From positions 113,350,991-113,414,990 of the forward strand of contig NC_133166.1 in the NCBI RefSeq assembly GCF_040802235.1: a DNA stretch of 64,000 nt, written 5' to 3'. The position numbers were made by a program, and so were the translations under genes. Shown piece by piece: positions 10,707 through 22,109 of this stretch (its first letter is position 1; each line of letters begins with the position of its first letter). This DNA is from Manis javanica. Lineage: Eukaryota > Chordata > Mammalia > Pholidota > Manidae. The notes beneath the pieces are model-generated. The model was given only the letters and a program-made list of their open reading frames with translations. It was not told the origin of the DNA and searched no databases.

Positions 10707-11271
10707 TGTTGGGGGGACGTTGTGTATTTTCCTCGGTTCTTGTCCCTGGCGCGACAAAGACATGAAGGGCAGAGACACAGTAGTGGAGCAGAGCACAGGT
10801 TTTATTTAAAGTTCCTTAAAGAGAGAAAAAGTGCAGCAGGCAACCTCAGCGAGGAGAGGCGCCTTGAAAGGTTGGAGAAAGTTTAAGATTAAAAGGTTAC
10901 ACACTTAGAAAGTGTGGGCGACCTCAGAGAGAGGAGTGCCCTGAAAGGTTGGGGGTTCCCCCTTTTAAGGATTTTTCAGGAATGTGATCATGGGCTGAGG
11001 GTGCAGACCTGTTAAGCGGTCCCTGAATATTTAAAATTAACTTAATACAGGAAGTTTACTGCTCTGATTTCTCCTGAGATAACTGGCCTCTGGGTCTGAG
11101 AGCCTATCAAACAAGACCACCTGCCCAGCCCCCCAGGTGGGCTGAGTGCTTGTCTGCTGAAGAGGACGTTAAGAATCTTCCTCACTTCCTGCCTTTTCCT
11201 ATGTTGTTTATTGCTGGGCCTGCGTCCCAAATTCCTCCCATCTCCTCCCATCTCGCATACCACCAGGCACA
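10707..11271 (-). mobile_element. Solo LTR-like element, unit A
   Basis: On the minus strand it begins TGTGCC, has AATAAA before CCTGTGCTCTGCTCC and TGTCTCTGCCCTTC, and ends CCCCCCAACA: the TG...CA ends and late poly(A) signal of a retroviral LTR R-U5. No internal viral genes are adjacent, so a solo LTR is likely. Family not identified. Confidence 0.55.
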
Positions 11272-11293
11272 GTGTGGCTGGACGGTAAGTGTA

Positions 11294-11295
<2 letters not shown>

Positions 11296-11338
<43 letters not shown>

Positions 11339-11364
11339 CACACACACACACACACACACACACA
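11296..11364 (+). repeat. (TG)n(AG)n(AC)n palindromic microsatellite, unit A
   Basis: A TG run, a short AG run and a CA run in series. The outer arms are reverse complements, so the tract can fold into a hairpin with an AG loop. Confidence 0.93.
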
Positions 11365-11439
11365 TTTCACATATTGTTAAATGAATGAGATGAATACATT
11401 CCCAAAGTCTAATGAGCCCTGGACCGGCCCAAAACTTCC

Positions 11440-12060
11440 GGAGAAAACGCCAGTGTTCGGGCCGCTCCGTACTTCAAGCTGCTGCTGCTGGGAGGCGGCG
11501 AGGTCTGCGTGGGAGCAGGCAGCGGGGTCCCCGGGAAGGGCGGCCCCCTGCGGGTGGTGCGCGGAGTCTGAGGCCGGAGGCGGGGGCGGCCGGCGGCGCA
11601 GGGTCCCGGCGGTGTCAGCCCGCGGAGGTGCGGCCCCAGCGGCGGGGGCAGGCGGGCGAACTGGGGATCCGCGGAGCCTGGCGCTGATGGCACCCGCTGG
11701 GGGCACGGAGTCGTCGGTAGCGGCCGCCACCGCCCTCCTACGACGCTGCGCTCCCAACAGCCGCTCCCGCCGCCCACCGACACGGCCCGCGGCTGCCACC
11801 CCCAGTCCTGGGGCCGCCGCCCCCTCTTCCCAAGCCACCCGCCGCCGGTGCTCGCCCGCGCCGCCTCCCGCCTCCGCCCCGCGCTGCCACCCTGCGGGCC
11901 CTGCTCTGAGGCACATCTAACTCAGAAAGGGTCAGCAGACAGTCTCCAGTGCCGGGGGTCCTGACGGGGCATTGGGAGGCTTCACGGGGGAGATGACGGG
12001 ACAGGGCAACATTCCAGGCATTGCTCACGGTTTAAACCGGGCTTAGCCCCGGGGGGGCGC
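11440..12060. promoter_or_regulatory. CpG island 1, unit A
   Basis: Dense CpG (GCGGCCGCC, CCGCCGCCGG and similar) over about 600 bp within ordinary flanks. Possible unmethylated promoter or alternative 5' exon. I cannot assign a transcript or strand. Confidence 0.6.
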
Positions 12061-12714
12061 TGTGCTCCTCGGCAGGGAGCAGCTGTGAACTTGGAGTGTT
12101 CTAGGCACCGGAATCTGGCGGGATATGTTGAGTGGAGGCCATATGAGGGTGACAGGGGTCGGCAGCCCCTGGAGAGACTATGGGCGGCAAGAAATTGGAG
12201 AAAATGTCAGGGGCTGAATCGTCAGCAGTCATCTGTGGAGTACCTGCTACGGGGTTTCCTGGGTCCTGGGAACCAGCCCCTGCCTCCTGGCAAATTGCAC
12301 CTTGGGGGAGACCCACAGCCAGTACAATGGTGGAGAGAAACGCCCAGCAGGCTGCTTAGAGGGAGCAGAGGGCGCCTAACTACGACTGGGGGGCATGTGC
12401 CCAAACCAGGGGACAAGGGAGAGACCACGTGAAGGGAGGGTGGCTTTGCAGGCAGAGGGAGCAGCCTGTGCACAGCCTGAGCGAGTCTGAGGATCTAAGG
12501 AAGGCCAGGGCTGAGAGACAACTGCACGCCAGCCAGGTGGTCAAGGGCGCAAAGGGCTCATTGGAACCATTCACACAAACCACATGCTCAGTTTTCAGCA
12601 TCCTTTTGGCCCTCGGAGGCCTGGGTTACATCTCCTTGCATTGCATCCCACGCACACACTGCAAGCATCCTTCAGAGAGGAGAGTTCCGTTTTCTGCAAG
12701 GTTATACGAAGGGA

Positions 12715-12900
12715 CTGCAGGCCTGAGCTCTCCCATGCACTCGCTGTGTGACCCTGGACAAGGCACTTTACCTCTCTGTGCCTTGGTTCCATTATCTGTA
12801 AAATGGGGGTTGGCCTAGTATCTCCCTCATGGTGTCTTTGTGAAAATTAAGACATTAAAGGACCTAGCAGTTTCCTGGCAGATAGGAAGGGCTTAAAAAA
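12715..12900 (+). mobile_element. MIR SINE, unit A
   Basis: Contains the MIR core: CTGTGTGACCCTGGACAAG, CTCTGTGCCTTGGTTCC and ATCTGTAAAATGGGG, then a decayed 3' part. Confidence 0.9.
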
Positions 12901-13208
12901 TGGAAGATGCCATATGATGAACAATTCCATGTCCAAATGACCATCTAAGAAGGTGGAAGTAGTGAGAAATGTGTGTCTCAAAGTATAAGCCGAGGTAGTG
13001 GGGGCTATACCTGGTCAGGGTCTAGTGGGTAGAAGAGTTTTCCATCAAGAAGCAAAGCCTTTGTGTCTAGGGGGAGAGAGCCTGGCTTGGAAATCCTCCC
13101 TGGCTGGGCAATCTATTGTTTTATCCTTTGTCACCAATGAACCCTGCCGACTGTCACCAATTATCTTGCCAATGGGTTTCAGCCCCGGGCAAGTTCACTA
13201 TGGTTCAA

Positions 13209-13589
13209 TGTGACCAAAGAAATGACAGTAGAGTGTTCTTGGGGTGAAAGGGTTATACCCAACTTTATTTCCACGGTGGCAGGTCAATCGCTAATATCCA
13301 TCACTCAGCGTGAGTCTGCAGGAAGCAAGCCGGTCTCTGCCTCTGGGCCTCTCTGCCCGCAGTCATCCCGCACAGCCGTCCTCTGGGCCTCTGTCCTCAG
13401 CGCTGCCACCACGCCAGTTCTCTGATCTGCTCTCCTGCACCTTGCAGCCGTGCCACCGTATCACCCAGAGCCCTAGGCAGTGCTCTTTATGTAGAGTCAG
13501 TAGCAATGTATTGCTCACACGTGTGTAGTGAGCAAGCCAGCCAGGGCCAGTTGAGGATCCTGGCCACAGGAACGTTCATTTTATCCACA
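13209..13589 (-). mobile_element. Second solo LTR-like element, unit A
   Basis: On the minus strand: begins TGTGGATAAAATG, has TATA-like CTACATAAAG and poly(A) signal GGAAATAAAGTTGGG, and ends near TTTCTTTGGTCACA. No adjoining viral coding sequence. Family unknown. Confidence 0.55.
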
Positions 13590-14929
13590 CACGGAAGCTG
13601 CTGTCCCTCCAGACCAGACTGCACAGACCTGGGTCAAAGCTCACGTGGGTGAGGCTTGGCCTACACCCCAAGGTCTCCTTAGGCCTTCATGGGAATTCAT
13701 GGTGGTAAGTAGGGGAAATATTGGCAAAAATGCTTTCTAAAAATATCCTTGCAGGGAAGGGACAGGAAGTTGTGAATTTGTAAAGAACAATGACTGCTCT
13801 TCCCACTGGTGTGGCAAATCTGTAAAGGTGAGTAGATCACAAAAAACACCCTTGCACATGCACACCTGCTACCTGGAGTTTTCTTAGGGTTGATGAAAGA
13901 ATTGGAAACAGCAGGACTGCCAACTCAGCCACGAACAGCTCTAAGCTCCTTAAGACAGAAAACAGGAACTGGTGAAAATGTAAGGCCACAGAAGGTGTTG
14001 GGGGTGCAGCAGGGAGATAAAAGTGTCCCTGGGGTGAGGGGCCTGGGTCCCCACACAATGCTACCCTGGTGTGACAAGCAAGGACCGGCTTCTGGCAGGC
14101 TCGAGGAGCAGAGGCCCATTGTAGGACAGTGGTCAACCCTGCAGGGGCCTGAGGCCAGGGAGGTCTGCCTCCCCAAACAGGTGCTGTCAGCCAGGGTGAC
14201 TGGGGGTGCCCAGGACCAGTCCAGAGAGAACTCAGCAGGCCCCAAGCCTCAGTGACCTGGCTGTGCTTCCTCTGAGAAGCATCCTCAGCAAGACATCAGA
14301 GCGTCTTTGGGCCACATCCAGGCCACTGGGGGTGGGAAGTCAGATCCCGGGTGGGGACGAGCCGTGCTCACTCGTGCCTGTGCAATTCGCCTGGGGCACG
14401 CCTAGTGGCTTTGTCCTCCTGACCTGCTCCACGAGGTGGCCCCCAGCCCACAGTTCAAAGAGGCCTGAGGCACCCTGGGGACAGTGGGAAGTGAGGGGCC
14501 TGCCACCTGCGGCACCTTGGCCCTCAGAGGGAAGAGGACAGGGGACAGGGTTCTCTGGGGCTTGAGGAAGAAGGAAAGGGGAGCAGGGTCCAGGGTCCAC
14601 AGGGGAAGAGCAGGAGGCCCACACGGGCCTCAGCTGCAGTTCTCTGCCCGAGACAGGGCAGGGTCGGCTGTGCGGCAGCGGGGCGGCCCCCCTGCCTGCA
14701 TATTCTTCACAAGATGCGCTCATGACTCACGCAGAGAGCAAGGCTGAGTCTGGGGAAAATGAAATTCATAATGAAAGACTTTAGCATGATAATAATGTAA
14801 ATCTAATAATAAAGTTTATAGCAGTAAGTGTGTTTGTTGTAGAAAGTTCAAAGAAAGCAAATAAAAGAAAACAAGAACTCTACTATGCACAGCTCAAATC
14901 ACTAAGCGAATATAAATATCAAATATTTA
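13590..14929. other. Intergenic, unit A, nothing recognised
   Basis: GC-rich to 14,750, then AT-rich. Open frames on both strands are short and lack splice or homology support. Unit B counterpart is 54,725-56,061. Confidence 0.5.
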
Positions 14930-15260
14930 ATGTGCTCTTCCAGTATTTTAATGCATTTTAAATTCGTTGAGATTTGTAAAAGTGCATATTTGCAATCTGT
15001 GTTTTCACTTCAATTGTAACACGAGCATCTTCCTGCGTTGTCATAAACTCTTCGAAAGGGTCGTTTTTAAGAGCAGCCCAATCAGCATGAGTATTCCGTG
15101 GCTGCCCATGCTGTCCCCAGTGCTGAACATCTAGGTGGTTTACAGTTTTTGCCTCAAAAACCACATTTATACATATTTGCATTCTTTTGGATTTTTTTTC
15201 TTAGGATAGTTTCCAAAGAGTAAACTAATGGACCAAAGTATGACCAGTTTGCAGGCTTTT
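14930..15260 (-). mobile_element. Ancient LINE-type fragment, unit A (tentative)
   Basis: Resembles the antisense 3' region of old mammalian L1 elements (AGTATTCCGTGGCTG, GAACATCTAGGTGGTTTACAG, TTAGGATAGTTTCC). Heavily decayed, so the assignment is uncertain. Confidence 0.45.
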
Positions 15261-16389
15261 GGTTCTCATTGCTCACCTTTGTTCTGAAAGGGCTGTACGG
15301 GGCTTCTCTTCAGGTGGGACCAGGCAGAATCTGCCCTCACTGCCCATCGCCCACCGAGGGTCAGGAAGTGACTCCAGTGCCCCCACCCCCCGCCACAACC
15401 GCCCGCGTTAGAGGCGCTGCCTTTGCTCCGAGGGCCACAGGTACAGCTGTTGAGGAGCAAGGGCCCCATGTAACTCAGGTTCCCTAGCACCTGGGGAAGG
15501 TGGGAGCGAGAAGCAGTGTTTCTGTGGGAATAACCTAGGGACTGTGAGTAAAGACACTGAAAAAGAGAGCGGCTGGGTAGACACGGGAGATGACCCATCA
15601 ATCCCCGACGGCTAGCGGCCCAACACCGTGAAGATGTGAGCGCAGAGCATACTGAGACGGGGGCGTGACGGAGAGTCCAGCAGCTCAGTGGGCATGTGGA
15701 CCTTGAGTTCCACTCGCTGAAGCCCAGAAGCCCTTGCGGAGTCCGGTTCCTGAGCACTAACAGCGCCGAGGCCCTCCGGCCGGAGCAGGCTGCTGAGTGC
15801 CCCCGGGACCTGCCGACCTTCGTCCTCAGGAGGGCAGCCGGACTTCCCGGGCTCCCTGCAGCGAGGTGTGGCCGGCGGCCGTCCCTGTGAAGGGCGGGGC
15901 GCGCCTCCCTCCCTCTCCTCTTCCTGCCTCGAAGGCGGCTGGGATGCCTGGTGCTTGAGTAGCCATTCTGAGCCGTGTGGTGAGCCCATGTGCTCAAGAC
16001 GGCAGAGCAAAAAGTGCCGCTCCTCCTGGACCGGTGGCCTCCCGAGAAACAGACAGACTTAATGAAGCCACTACAGTTTGTGGCGGTTTTCTGTCCCTCC
16101 ACCTTGGCGGTGTTTGTCCACATTTGCTCCATCAGAGTTGCACAGGGTCTGTGCTGCCAGACGCCCCCCCCCTCCCGCCTCTGCCACCTCGCAGGTCGGC
16201 CCTGGTCCTGTCCCAGCCTGCCGTGGGGCCCCCAAGCAGAAGTGTGGGTGGGGCCATGCTATCCCGGGAGAGCCTGGGGTGGCCCGTTTCAACTCCGGAT
16301 CAACCCAGGCTTGCATGGGCTGCGTAGTGCTGCCCCCCGACACTAGGGGAGCTCCTAACCCCCGTGACGTTGCGGCGCCTCCCTACCGG
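15261..16389. other. Intergenic, unit A; long GC-rich open frame of doubtful meaning
   Basis: A 288-codon minus-strand frame (15,266-16,132) stays open and is open in unit B too (56,398-57,264). Composition is Arg/Ser/Pro-rich, as in chance GC-rich frames, and I recognise no domain. Confidence 0.4.
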
Positions 16390-17290
16390 CCACGCCCCCA
16401 CACGCAGCTCAGCGTCTCCGTGTGCCTTGCCCAGCTGAGCTCCTGCCCCGAGTCCCAGCTTCACCCCAACCTCCTCCGGGGGCAGTTACTGTCTCCCAAA
16501 GGACAGGCCCGCCCTGGGGGCCTGGAGCCGTCTGCGGCTGACCCACAGGAAGCGGTGAAGCCGCCCCTCGGTCCTGCAGCCCAGGGCCAGCCCCCCGCCC
16601 TAAGGACCCCGAGGCTGCCCTCCCCACCGGGCCCACAAAGCCTAGGCTCAGGCCGGGAGAAGGCTGGGTTCTTGGGCATCTGCCCCACCCTCGGCCCTCC
16701 CGCCGCGGTTTCTCCTCTTAGGGGATCGGCCTCGGGGGCTGATGAGGGTGGGGTCCTGGGGTCAGCAAGGAGGACTGAGGCAGCCCCCCCCCCAATGAAC
16801 GGGAAGCGTCCCCGCAGGTGGGGGCGACGGCCTCCGGAGGCGGGAGGGGTCCCCGGAAGGCGCCAGGGAAGGGCAGGGGCGTGGCGGGAGCAGGTGGCAG
16901 GGGCGGGGAGGGAGCGGCGAGCCCCACGCGGAAGTCAGGGCGGGCGCACACCGGGCCGCCAGCCGCTGCCAACTCCGCGGGGCCGCGTCCATGCAGGTGA
17001 GTCGCCCGCGCTGCCCCGGCTGCGCACCGACCCCTGCCCCCGCCGCCGCCCGCCCCGGCCACGCCGCGCACCTGCAAGGCGCCGGTGGGGGCCCCTGCAT
17101 CGCACAAGGCTGAGGAGAGGGTGGCCACAGCCAGACAGAACCCAGGTCACTGGTGTCAAGGCAGGACAGGGGAGGGCAGCTGTCCTCCTGCCCAGCCAGA
17201 GACTGTGGTTCCAGGCCGGGCTGTTAGTGAGCGTGTGGGACCCAGGTGGGGAGGGCGTGTCCACCCTCGCGCGCGCCCTGAGTCTAGGCA
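16390..17290 (+). promoter_or_regulatory. CpG island 2, unit A only
   Basis: CpG-dense to about 17,100 with GC boxes. At 16,991-17,002 the plus strand reads ATGCAG|GTGAGT, a strong donor consensus directly after an ATG codon, followed by GC-rich sequence. Could be a first exon of a plus-strand transcript. Unit B lacks 16,400-17,271. Confidence 0.5.
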
Positions 17291-18959
17291 GGTCCCCAGA
17301 CCTTGCAGCTTTGCCCTGCAAACGGGGAGGGGAATGTGGCTTACTAGGTAGGGACGCCCAGGGTGGCCCATTGCATTGGGTCCTCTGCCTCCTGGGGGTT
17401 CTGCCACCGGAGGGGTGCTTATGGGTCAATGTGTATTTGGTTACAGTCACCCTGCTGGCCTTTGGTTCATCTCAATAGCTGGAGTATTTCTTGGGTCTCC
17501 CTTGGCTGGGTCTGATCTCATCGCTACTTACGAGCAGAAGCAACCTCCCTGTGGTTCTGGAAAGCCCAGTGGACCCCCTAAATGTCCACCACGTCCTTCA
17601 TCTAGTCCCTGACCCAAGCTGTCCCAACCACATGCTGTCCATTCGTTATCTTCTTGTCACACTGTGCCCCATGCCAGGCCCATGGCTCAGCTCAGTACCT
17701 ACCTGGGGAAGGACTAGAGGGGGAGGCCTTACCTCCTTGCCAGGTCACCCTAATTTGCCCACTCATCTAAATTAGACACAAGTTTGTGCCAATTTAGGAA
17801 AGTTCTTCCATTTTCTAGATGTTTTTGAAGCCGTTTCCCCAATTCCACGTTAAGCCTCTATGATTCCAGCTTTGCTCTCCTGACTCCTCCCGGCTTTCCT
17901 CTTCTTTGATCCCCACGCCAAGAAGGGGCAGGATTCTCGTTCCTCTTACATCCTATCCTTGACCTCATGACACTAGTTGCCACATTAGAACATAGGAGTT
18001 CCTTTCAGAAGCATTCCTTTGAGGTAGGTGTGATTATCACCATTATAGTCAGATGAGGATATTAGACAAGAAATTGAATTACCTCCTTCTTTAGTAGAAT
18101 GTTGACTCTAGATCTGGATCTTGATTATGTTAAACGGGAGCTAAGCGAATATTATTCTTCCCTTAGAGTCCAGATTTCAAGCCTATTGCATTGCTAGAAA
18201 ATCCTTTTGAATTTCAGTAGATGCATAATAAATGCATAATTAGCTCTTTTCTTCTCTTTATATTCCTGCTGAAACAATCCTAACCTCCTCACAAGCAGCT
18301 TGATGCCACAACCAAAAAAGGGGGAAGTCACTTCGTTTCTGAGGGCAGAGATCAAAGGACATCAGTAGTTTCTCCATACATTACCTGTTCCAGCTCCCAG
18401 CTTCCACCCGACTTACCTACTCCAAAGTCTAGTGAATTTTTATCTAGTTCTTTGAATGTGTACATGCAGATGTGAGTCAGTGTGTGTGTCTGTTTGTGCA
18501 CACATGTATCAGTGTTTATGTATATATGTGACAGTGTTGAAAAAAATCAACTCTTGAATTATTCTTCCAAAGCTGTTTTTTTTATCATGCCTCGAGTCTT
18601 TGGATTTTAACATCCCAAAGAAAAAATTTTGACTCATTTATAATTGGTGTTCTACGGTCATTCATTTCTAGAGATAATAAACCCAGAACCCCCTTTTTTT
18701 GTGATTGGCATAGGGACAGGGGTTACCAGAATATAGGATAGTAAGTTCATGTTTTTAAAATCTTGTATCTGCAGGGTCTAAGGCAATGGCAATAGGGATG
18801 AAAGAGAGGACAGTGGAGGTGTGGCCCAACCAAACTGCCCCTGAGCCGCCCAGCCTGCTGTCTACCTCGCTGTCTTCCTTGAGTCATCACCCCAGTTCCC
18901 CAACCTCCAAATGCAGGAAAATGAAGCCAAGATATTTTTGAGTCGCAACCCTATGCTCA
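17291..18959. other. Intergenic, unit A
   Basis: AT-rich from 17,760. A decayed antisense MIR is likely at 17,985-18,100 (pattern ATTATCACCATTATAGTCAGATGAGG). Nothing else identified. Unit B counterpart (57,540-59,219) is almost identical. Confidence 0.55.
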
Positions 18960-19185
18960 ACAATATGTTTTGTACTTTCCTGTATGTGTCCTCATTTTTT
19001 CCTCAGAGCAATCCTCTGAGGTAGGTAGCAGCATTCTCATTTTTTAATGATGAAGGAGCACAGACCGAAAGAGGTTGGATACCTCATCCAAAGCTCCACA
19101 GCTAAAACACGAAAGAGGTGGAGTCCAAACCCTGCCCCCTGGGCCTGCTGACCTCACCATCCATTCCCTACGTATAGGTAAGGGC
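18960..19185 (-). mobile_element. MIR SINE, antisense, unit A
   Basis: Antisense MIR pattern: CAATCCTCTGAGGTAGGTAG, CTCATTTTTTAATGATGAAG, then a TCCACAGCTAAAACACG-like segment and GGAGTCCAAACCCTG. Confidence 0.85.
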
Positions 19186-21119
19186 GCCTCATGAGGGCAC
19201 GCACTGACACCACACGGGGCGGAGCGGAGACACTAGAGGCGGCGGCAGCAGCAACATGTTTGGGACTCCGAAATCTGAGAAGTAAATTGTGACTAGTTTA
19301 GCCGATTGGGGAAAGCAGAGAAGCAATCAGATTTACATCACAGAAGCTGCAAAAGGAATCAGTGACACTAGTCACCTATGGAGGTGAGTATGGGGCTAAA
19401 AACAGAATGTTTGGTTGAAAGTCCACTTAACCCGATACCTCTCCTCTGAGAGCAAGTGTGTGACTTCCCTGCCTCGACCAGCACAGGTCTGAGAATTTAT
19501 ACCATGAAAAGCACCAATTATAGAGTCTCTGGTCAGGGGGACCCCAGAAGTCAAGGGTGTCATCCTGAAATAGGAAGAGTAAGTGAAAGTTTAGTCTCCC
19601 ACTGAATGTCAAGACTCCCAGCCGGTCCTCCCCTGGAACCCTGGTTAATCTTCTGGTAATCCTTGAACCAGAGAGCTCAGAACTCAGGCAGCCAGGCTGG
19701 AACCCTCCAGACAAGAGATGTCCAGAAAAATATGGACAAAAGGAAAAAACAAAAGAATACAGATGGGAGTTCCCAAGTAACAGCCCAGCCAGGTCGCCAC
19801 AGCAGACATCACTGCCCGCCCCCCGCTAACGGCCTGGGCAGCCCCGCTTCAGTGAACTGCTGCTGACGTCTAACTGCCAGTATCTGGCTCTCTTTTGCCT
19901 GATAGTCTCTCCAAAGCCAGGGAAGGCTGCTCTGTGGGGTTCATAGCAGGCCAGAAGTGCTGGGGAATTACTACCCTCCTCCCTGGGAGCAGCTGCCAGC
20001 CGCTGACTGTGAGGATGTCACGTGCACACACACACAGTTTCCTTGTCCTTGCACACATGAACTCTGAGATGTATGTTTGCCACCATTTCCCCAAAATCTC
20101 TATGCAGAGCTAAGCCTTAGACATGCTCAGTCCCTCAGTCACAGTCAGCATGGTGACCGCCTTCTCTCCCCTGATCCCTTCCCTGCTCCCCTCTGCGTGT
20201 CTCCACTGAGTGACTCCACGTGCACACATGTCTCAGGGTCTCTTGGGGAACCCGAACTAAGAGGAAAAACAGGTTTTATGCCAAGATCAAGAGCTAGAAT
20301 GTCATCCGCTGGAGGAAAGAACACAGTGAAGCAATGACTTCAAATTTCTGAGGGAATATTTTTCCAATATAGGACTCTGTAAGCAACTAAGCAATGACTT
20401 ACGTGTGAGAACGGCATACATACATTTTCAGACATGCAAGACCTCGAAGCTTTGCTTCCCATGCCCCTTTTCTCAGGAAACTTTTAGAAGAGGTTTCCTG
20501 CTCCACCAGGACAAGGAAATAAAGATGACTTGGTACGTATGAAACAGGAGATCCAACACAGGAGAGGAGGGAGCGGTCTCCCAGGAAGGCCGTGAGGGGC
20601 GTGCCGAAGCCCACAGCTGTTCAGCAGGGCTGGAGGGGAGCCGGTCCCACTGGAGCAGGTGAGGACTGAGAGAAGGGATGTCATTCAGAGTACGTGGCAG
20701 GCTACTGAGTGTGTCTGCGCAAACTGGGGAATATTTGGGGGTTATAGAGTAATGAACGGTAAGCACATGCAAACAGTACACAAAAAGACATTTATTAGAT
20801 CAAGGGGAACGGAGAGGTTATGCAGCGAGTCACGCCTGTGCAGTCGTAACAGCTGTATTGGACGGATGGGATGAGACAAGAGCCGATGAGGTTGGGGGAG
20901 GGGTTTTCTACAACAAGCCCCAGAGAACTGTTTGGACCTTTACACCGTGTGCATGAATAACTTTGATAACAATAAATAAAACTATGAAATTAGTAACAAA
21001 ACAAACAGCTCAAGTAAAATAAAGACCGGGACCTCTAAACAGGAATGGAGGTGAAACTAGGGATCAGCGACCTGTTGTTTTTTGTGAAAGTCTCAAAAAA
21101 TAATGGGATTTTTTTGTTT
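19186..21119. other. Intergenic, unit A
   Basis: Starts with a GC-rich patch (19,190-19,270) containing a GGCGGCGGCAGCAGCA repeat that is two CAG units longer in unit B. The rest shows no supported exon. Unit B counterpart (59,446-61,419) has an extra about 35 bp near 61,117-61,151. Confidence 0.5.
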
Positions 21120-22090
21120 TTGCTTCTTCCTTAACATTTTTGATTGACGTAGAACATACATACCCAAAGTGCACATATCATAAATATACTACTTGATTTT
21201 TTTCACAGTGTGAACACAGCTTTGCAACTACCACTCAGATCAGGGGACAGTTACAGTATATTCTTATCAGACAGCCCCATGGACCCCCATCCAATCACTG
21301 TCCCCAAGGGTGAGACCCTCCTGACTCTGACATCATAGATTAACATCCACTATTTTGTATTTTATACAAATAAGAGCCACACAGTCTGTCATCCTTCGTG
21401 TCTGACTTCCTCCATTCAGTGTCATGTCAGTGAGACTCACCCATGGTGTGTGTGCGGTTGCAGAGTCGTGGTCCACCCGGTTTCATTCCGTGATACCCCG
21501 TAGTGAGAATACGCCACGATTCACCTGTTCTCCTGTTAATGGCGTCCGTACGGTTTCCGGTCTGGAGCCACTGCGGTGCTTCTACTGGTGCAGCTATAAA
21601 CATTTTAGTGAATGTTTTTGCTCGACATTATATATGTATTTCTGTGGGATATATATACCTCAGAATGGAATTGCTTGGCCATGGGATTCATGTATGCTCA
21701 GTTTGGACATTGCCAGACAATCTTCCAAAGTGATTCACCAATTTGCATTCCCACCAACGGTGTAAAAGAGTTCCAGTTGCTCCACGTCCTGGCCAACTCT
21801 TGCTGCTGGTGATGTTTTTCATATCAGTCATTCTGGGGACATGTGGTGGTATTGCATTGTGGTTTTAGTAAACATCTCTCTGATGACTAATGAAACTGAG
21901 TACTTTTTCATCGATGTATTGGCCACTTGAATGTCATCCTTCATGAAGTGTCTCTCCAAGTTTTTTGCTCATTTTTTATTGTGTTTTCTGTCTTCTGTTG
22001 ATTAGTAGAAATTCTTCATTATTTCCTTATTGGTCTTTTGTTGCCTATATGTATTGGGAATATTTTCACTCATTCTGTGGGTTAACTTCT
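21120..22090 (-). mobile_element. Old L1 3' end, antisense, unit A
   Basis: Antisense to the L1 ORF2 carboxy-terminal region and 3'UTR: GGAATTGCTTGGCCATGGG, CAATCTTCCAAAGTGATTCACC, CATTCCCACCAACGGTGTA and TCTCTGATGACTAATGA. Frame broken many times. Confidence 0.85.
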
Positions 22091-22109
22091 ATTTTTGAAC
22101 TTACAAAAT

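Noticed and set aside
10707-13589. A provirus between the two LTR-like elements (10,707-11,271 and 13,209-13,589)
   Set aside because: The two LTR-like sequences differ from each other, and the DNA between them holds a CpG island and a MIR, with no gag/pol/env-like reading. They are better read as two unrelated solo LTRs.
15266-16132. 288-codon minus-strand open frame, also open in unit B (56,398-57,264)
   Set aside because: The units are too similar for shared openness to mean selection. Composition is that of GC-rich chance frames, the differences seen are mostly replacements, and no domain or splice context supports it.
16078-17478. 466-codon plus-strand open frame across CpG island 2
   Set aside because: Stop-poor because of CpG-rich sequence; low-complexity Pro/Arg/Gly product with no homology. 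Unit B removes most of it.
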